7,075 nucleotides of DNA from Thermoplasmata archaeon UBA184 (GTDB lineage Archaea > Thermoplasmatota > Thermoplasmata > Lutacidiplasmatales > UBA184): positions 24,045 to 31,119 of the forward strand of contig DAEB01000016.1 in the NCBI GenBank assembly GCA_002495185.1, written 5' to 3'. The notes under the pieces were generated by a model. It was not told the DNA's origin, searched no databases, and was given only the letters and a program-made list of their open reading frames with translations. A program made the position numbers and the translations under genes. This document shows positions 6,087 through 7,075 of this stretch, piece by piece (the first letter of the stretch is position 1; each line of letters starts with the position of its first letter).

Positions 6087-6524
6087 ATGGCGAGGGCGCG
6101 CCGAGCGGAGCTTGAGTTCTACAGCGTCCGGCTGCTCGCGAACGATTTCCGCAAGACCTGGCATTTCTACCGGGACCGGGTCGGGCTCGTCCCGGCCCCC
6201 GGCCACGGCGAGCCTCCGTACGGGGAATTCGTCTGGCGGGGCCGGCCTCTCCTGGCCGTGTTCGACCGAACGGTGATGGCGCGGTCCGTCGGACTCCTTC
6301 CGGGACGATCGTCCGTCCGCAACGTGGGAGGGGCGGCGGTCGTCCTTGAGGTGGCGGACGCCGACCGGGAGGCAGCGCGACTCCGGCGACGGGGAGTCCG
6401 CCTTCTTCGCGGGCCGACCGACCGCTCCGAGTGGGGTCTCCGGACCGTCCATTTCCTCGACCCCGATGGCCATCTCGTCGAGGTCAACTCACGCCCCCGG
6501 CCGCGGAGGCATCGCGCTTCCTGA
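6087..6524 (+). CDS. Small VOC (glyoxalase/bleomycin-resistance/dioxygenase fold) protein
   Basis: This is a 145-residue single-domain protein with the vicinal-oxygen-chelate fold, usually a dimer of paired beta-alpha-beta-beta-beta units. Seen: first module FYSVRLLANDFRKTWHFYRDRVGLV (11-35, strand then helix ending in the FYRD-GL signature), and second module VVLEVADADREAARLRRRGV (85-104), closing with VHFLDPDGHLVEV (121-133), the typical last strands. Glu132 occupies the conserved C-terminal metal-ligand position. The first strand, however, has Phe/Tyr/Ser where a metal His is usual, so metal binding and catalysis are uncertain; it may be a binding or resistance-type protein. It lacks enough specific features to name a substrate. 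The ATG has a TATA-like element at leaderless distance. The Arg/Pro-rich end is not conserved-looking. Confidence 0.8.
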   Translation: MARARRAELEFYSVRLLANDFRKTWHFYRDRVGLVPAPGHGEPPYGEFVWRGRPLLAVFDRTVMARSVGLLPGRSSVRNVGGAAVVLEVADADREAARLRRRGVRLLRGPTDRSEWGLRTVHFLDPDGHLVEVNSRPRPRRHRAS

Positions 6525-6591
6525 CGGGCGGAGGCTTCGGCGGGCCGGAACTCCCGAACGGAGACCGACTCTCGAGGGAGGAAAAGCAAGT

Positions 6592-6602
6592 CTTTTTATA
6601 TG
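6592..6602 (+). promoter_or_regulatory. Strong archaeal TATA box and leader of dnaK
   Basis: CTTTTTATATG is the best TATA match in the window, preceded by a purine-rich patch (GGAGGAAAAG, 6577-6586) in the place of a BRE. Transcription should start near 6622-6626, leaving a leader of about 55 nt before the ATG at 6678, unlike the leaderless promoters of neighbouring genes. A dyad AAAAG-CAAGT-CTTTT (6582-6596) spans the BRE/TATA junction, where a heat-shock repressor could block assembly; this is speculation. The 153-nt gap after the VOC gene holds nothing else that I can support. Confidence 0.7.
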
Positions 6603-6677
6603 AGTCCTTTCTTACTAATGCCGAGGAAACCGGGAGCTCCTCCCACGGATTGGTGAGGGGGACCCGGCGAGAAAACC

Positions 6678-7075
6678 ATGTCCAAGATCATCGGGATTGA
6701 CCTGGGGACGAGCAACTCCGCGGCGGCCGTGCTGGAAGGCGGACGCCCGGTCATCATACCGAGCTCCGAGGGAACGACCGTCGGGGGCGGGAAGGCGTTC
6801 CCGTCGTACGTCGCGTTCACCAAGGATGGCCAGCTGATCGTCGGGGAACCGGCGCGCCGTCAGGCGATCTCCAACCCCGACGGGACCGTCACCGCGTTCA
6901 AGCGGAAGATGGGGACGGACTATCAGTACACGATCTTCGGCAAGAAGTACACGCCGCAGCAGCTCTCGGCGTTCCTACTCCAGAAGATCAAGCGAGACTC
7001 CGAGGCGTTCCTGGGCGACAAGGTCGAGAAGGCGGTCATCACCGTTCCGGCCTACTTCAACGACAACCAGCGGCA
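6678..7075 (+). CDS. dnaK: Hsp70 chaperone DnaK, N-terminal part (3' end cut off by window)
   Basis: This is an ATP-dependent protein-folding chaperone, working in the cytosol with DnaJ and GrpE. About 132 residues are present, the first lobe of the ATPase domain. Seen: IGIDLGTSNSAAAV (5-18, phosphate-1 loop), GGKAFPSYVAFTKDGQLIVGE, VTAFKRKMGTD with the conserved catalytic Lys, TPQQLSAFLLQKIK, and AVITVPAYFNDNQR at the edge. The form GTSNSAA plus the GGGKAFPSYVAF insertion resembles Thermoplasmata DnaK as I recall it. ATG at 6678 gives the standard MSKIIGIDLG start. No strong Shine-Dalgarno is well placed; GGTGAGG (6652-6658) is about 20 nt away. No grpE or dnaJ precedes it; the downstream context is outside the window. 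The gene lacks a stop here and continues past 7075. Confidence 0.97.
   Translation, partial: MSKIIGIDLGTSNSAAAVLEGGRPVIIPSSEGTTVGGGKAFPSYVAFTKDGQLIVGEPARRQAISNPDGTVTAFKRKMGTDYQYTIFGKKYTPQQLSAFLLQKIKRDSEAFLGDKVEKAVITVPAYFNDNQR

Noticed and set aside
5235..6473. 412-codon minus-strand reading frame spanning PPK2 and the VOC gene
   Set aside because: It mirrors two recognised genes, has a charged low-complexity product, and crosses a gene boundary and promoter region.
6618..6656. Twelve-codon upstream ORF in the dnaK leader
   Set aside because: Its ATG lies a few bases upstream of the transcription start predicted from the TATA box, so it is probably not in the mRNA. TSS mapping could change this.
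1..7075. Defence island, CRISPR array, mobile element or phage cargo
   Set aside because: No repeats of useful length, transposase, integrase, nuclease or toxin-antitoxin signatures were seen; all genes are metabolic, transport or chaperone types.

Overview
The window looks like chromosomal sequence from a GC-rich archaeon, most likely of the Thermoplasmatota. Three things support this. It holds a PAC2-family (archaeal proteasome assembly/activator type) protein. Candidate TATA boxes sit about 27 nt before start codons, the spacing of leaderless archaeal transcripts. The DnaK N-terminus, with its GTSNSAAAV and GGGKAFPSYVAF signatures, resembles what I remember of Thermoplasma DnaK. The taxonomic call is by eye. 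I see no insertion sequence, tRNA, rRNA, CRISPR array or phage gene.

Layout. At the left edge is a 5'-truncated PAC2 protein (+, 1-705). Converging on it, and overlapping it by 155 nt, is a minus-strand pair: an M20D-type amidohydrolase (3123-1927) followed by a SufS-like cysteine desulfurase (1930-551), joined by an ATGA stop/start overlap. The amidohydrolase has its own TATA box. Upstream on the same strand is a HAD hydrolase with a GTG start (3944-3180).

A 361-nt divergent region (3945-4305) separates the HAD gene from a rightward pair: a NIP-like MIP channel (4306-5196) and a class III-like PPK2 polyphosphate kinase (5193-6008), joined by a GTGA overlap. A short gap leads to a small VOC/glyoxalase-fold protein (6087-6524). 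The window ends inside dnaK (from 6678), which has the clearest promoter here.

How the genes may work together. The two overlapping pairs are the functional units best supported by the sequence. Amidohydrolase plus desulfurase could release an amino acid, possibly cysteine, from an N-acyl precursor and then mobilise its sulfur; this is inference. Channel plus PPK2 links membrane flux of water or a small solute to polyphosphate-based nucleotide phosphorylation. That is the most intriguing pairing in the window, but its function is not shown by sequence. PAC2 and DnaK are both proteostasis genes but lie at opposite ends with no evidence of co-transcription. Many long antisense reading frames exist because stop codons are rare in DNA this GC-rich; I treat them as non-coding.
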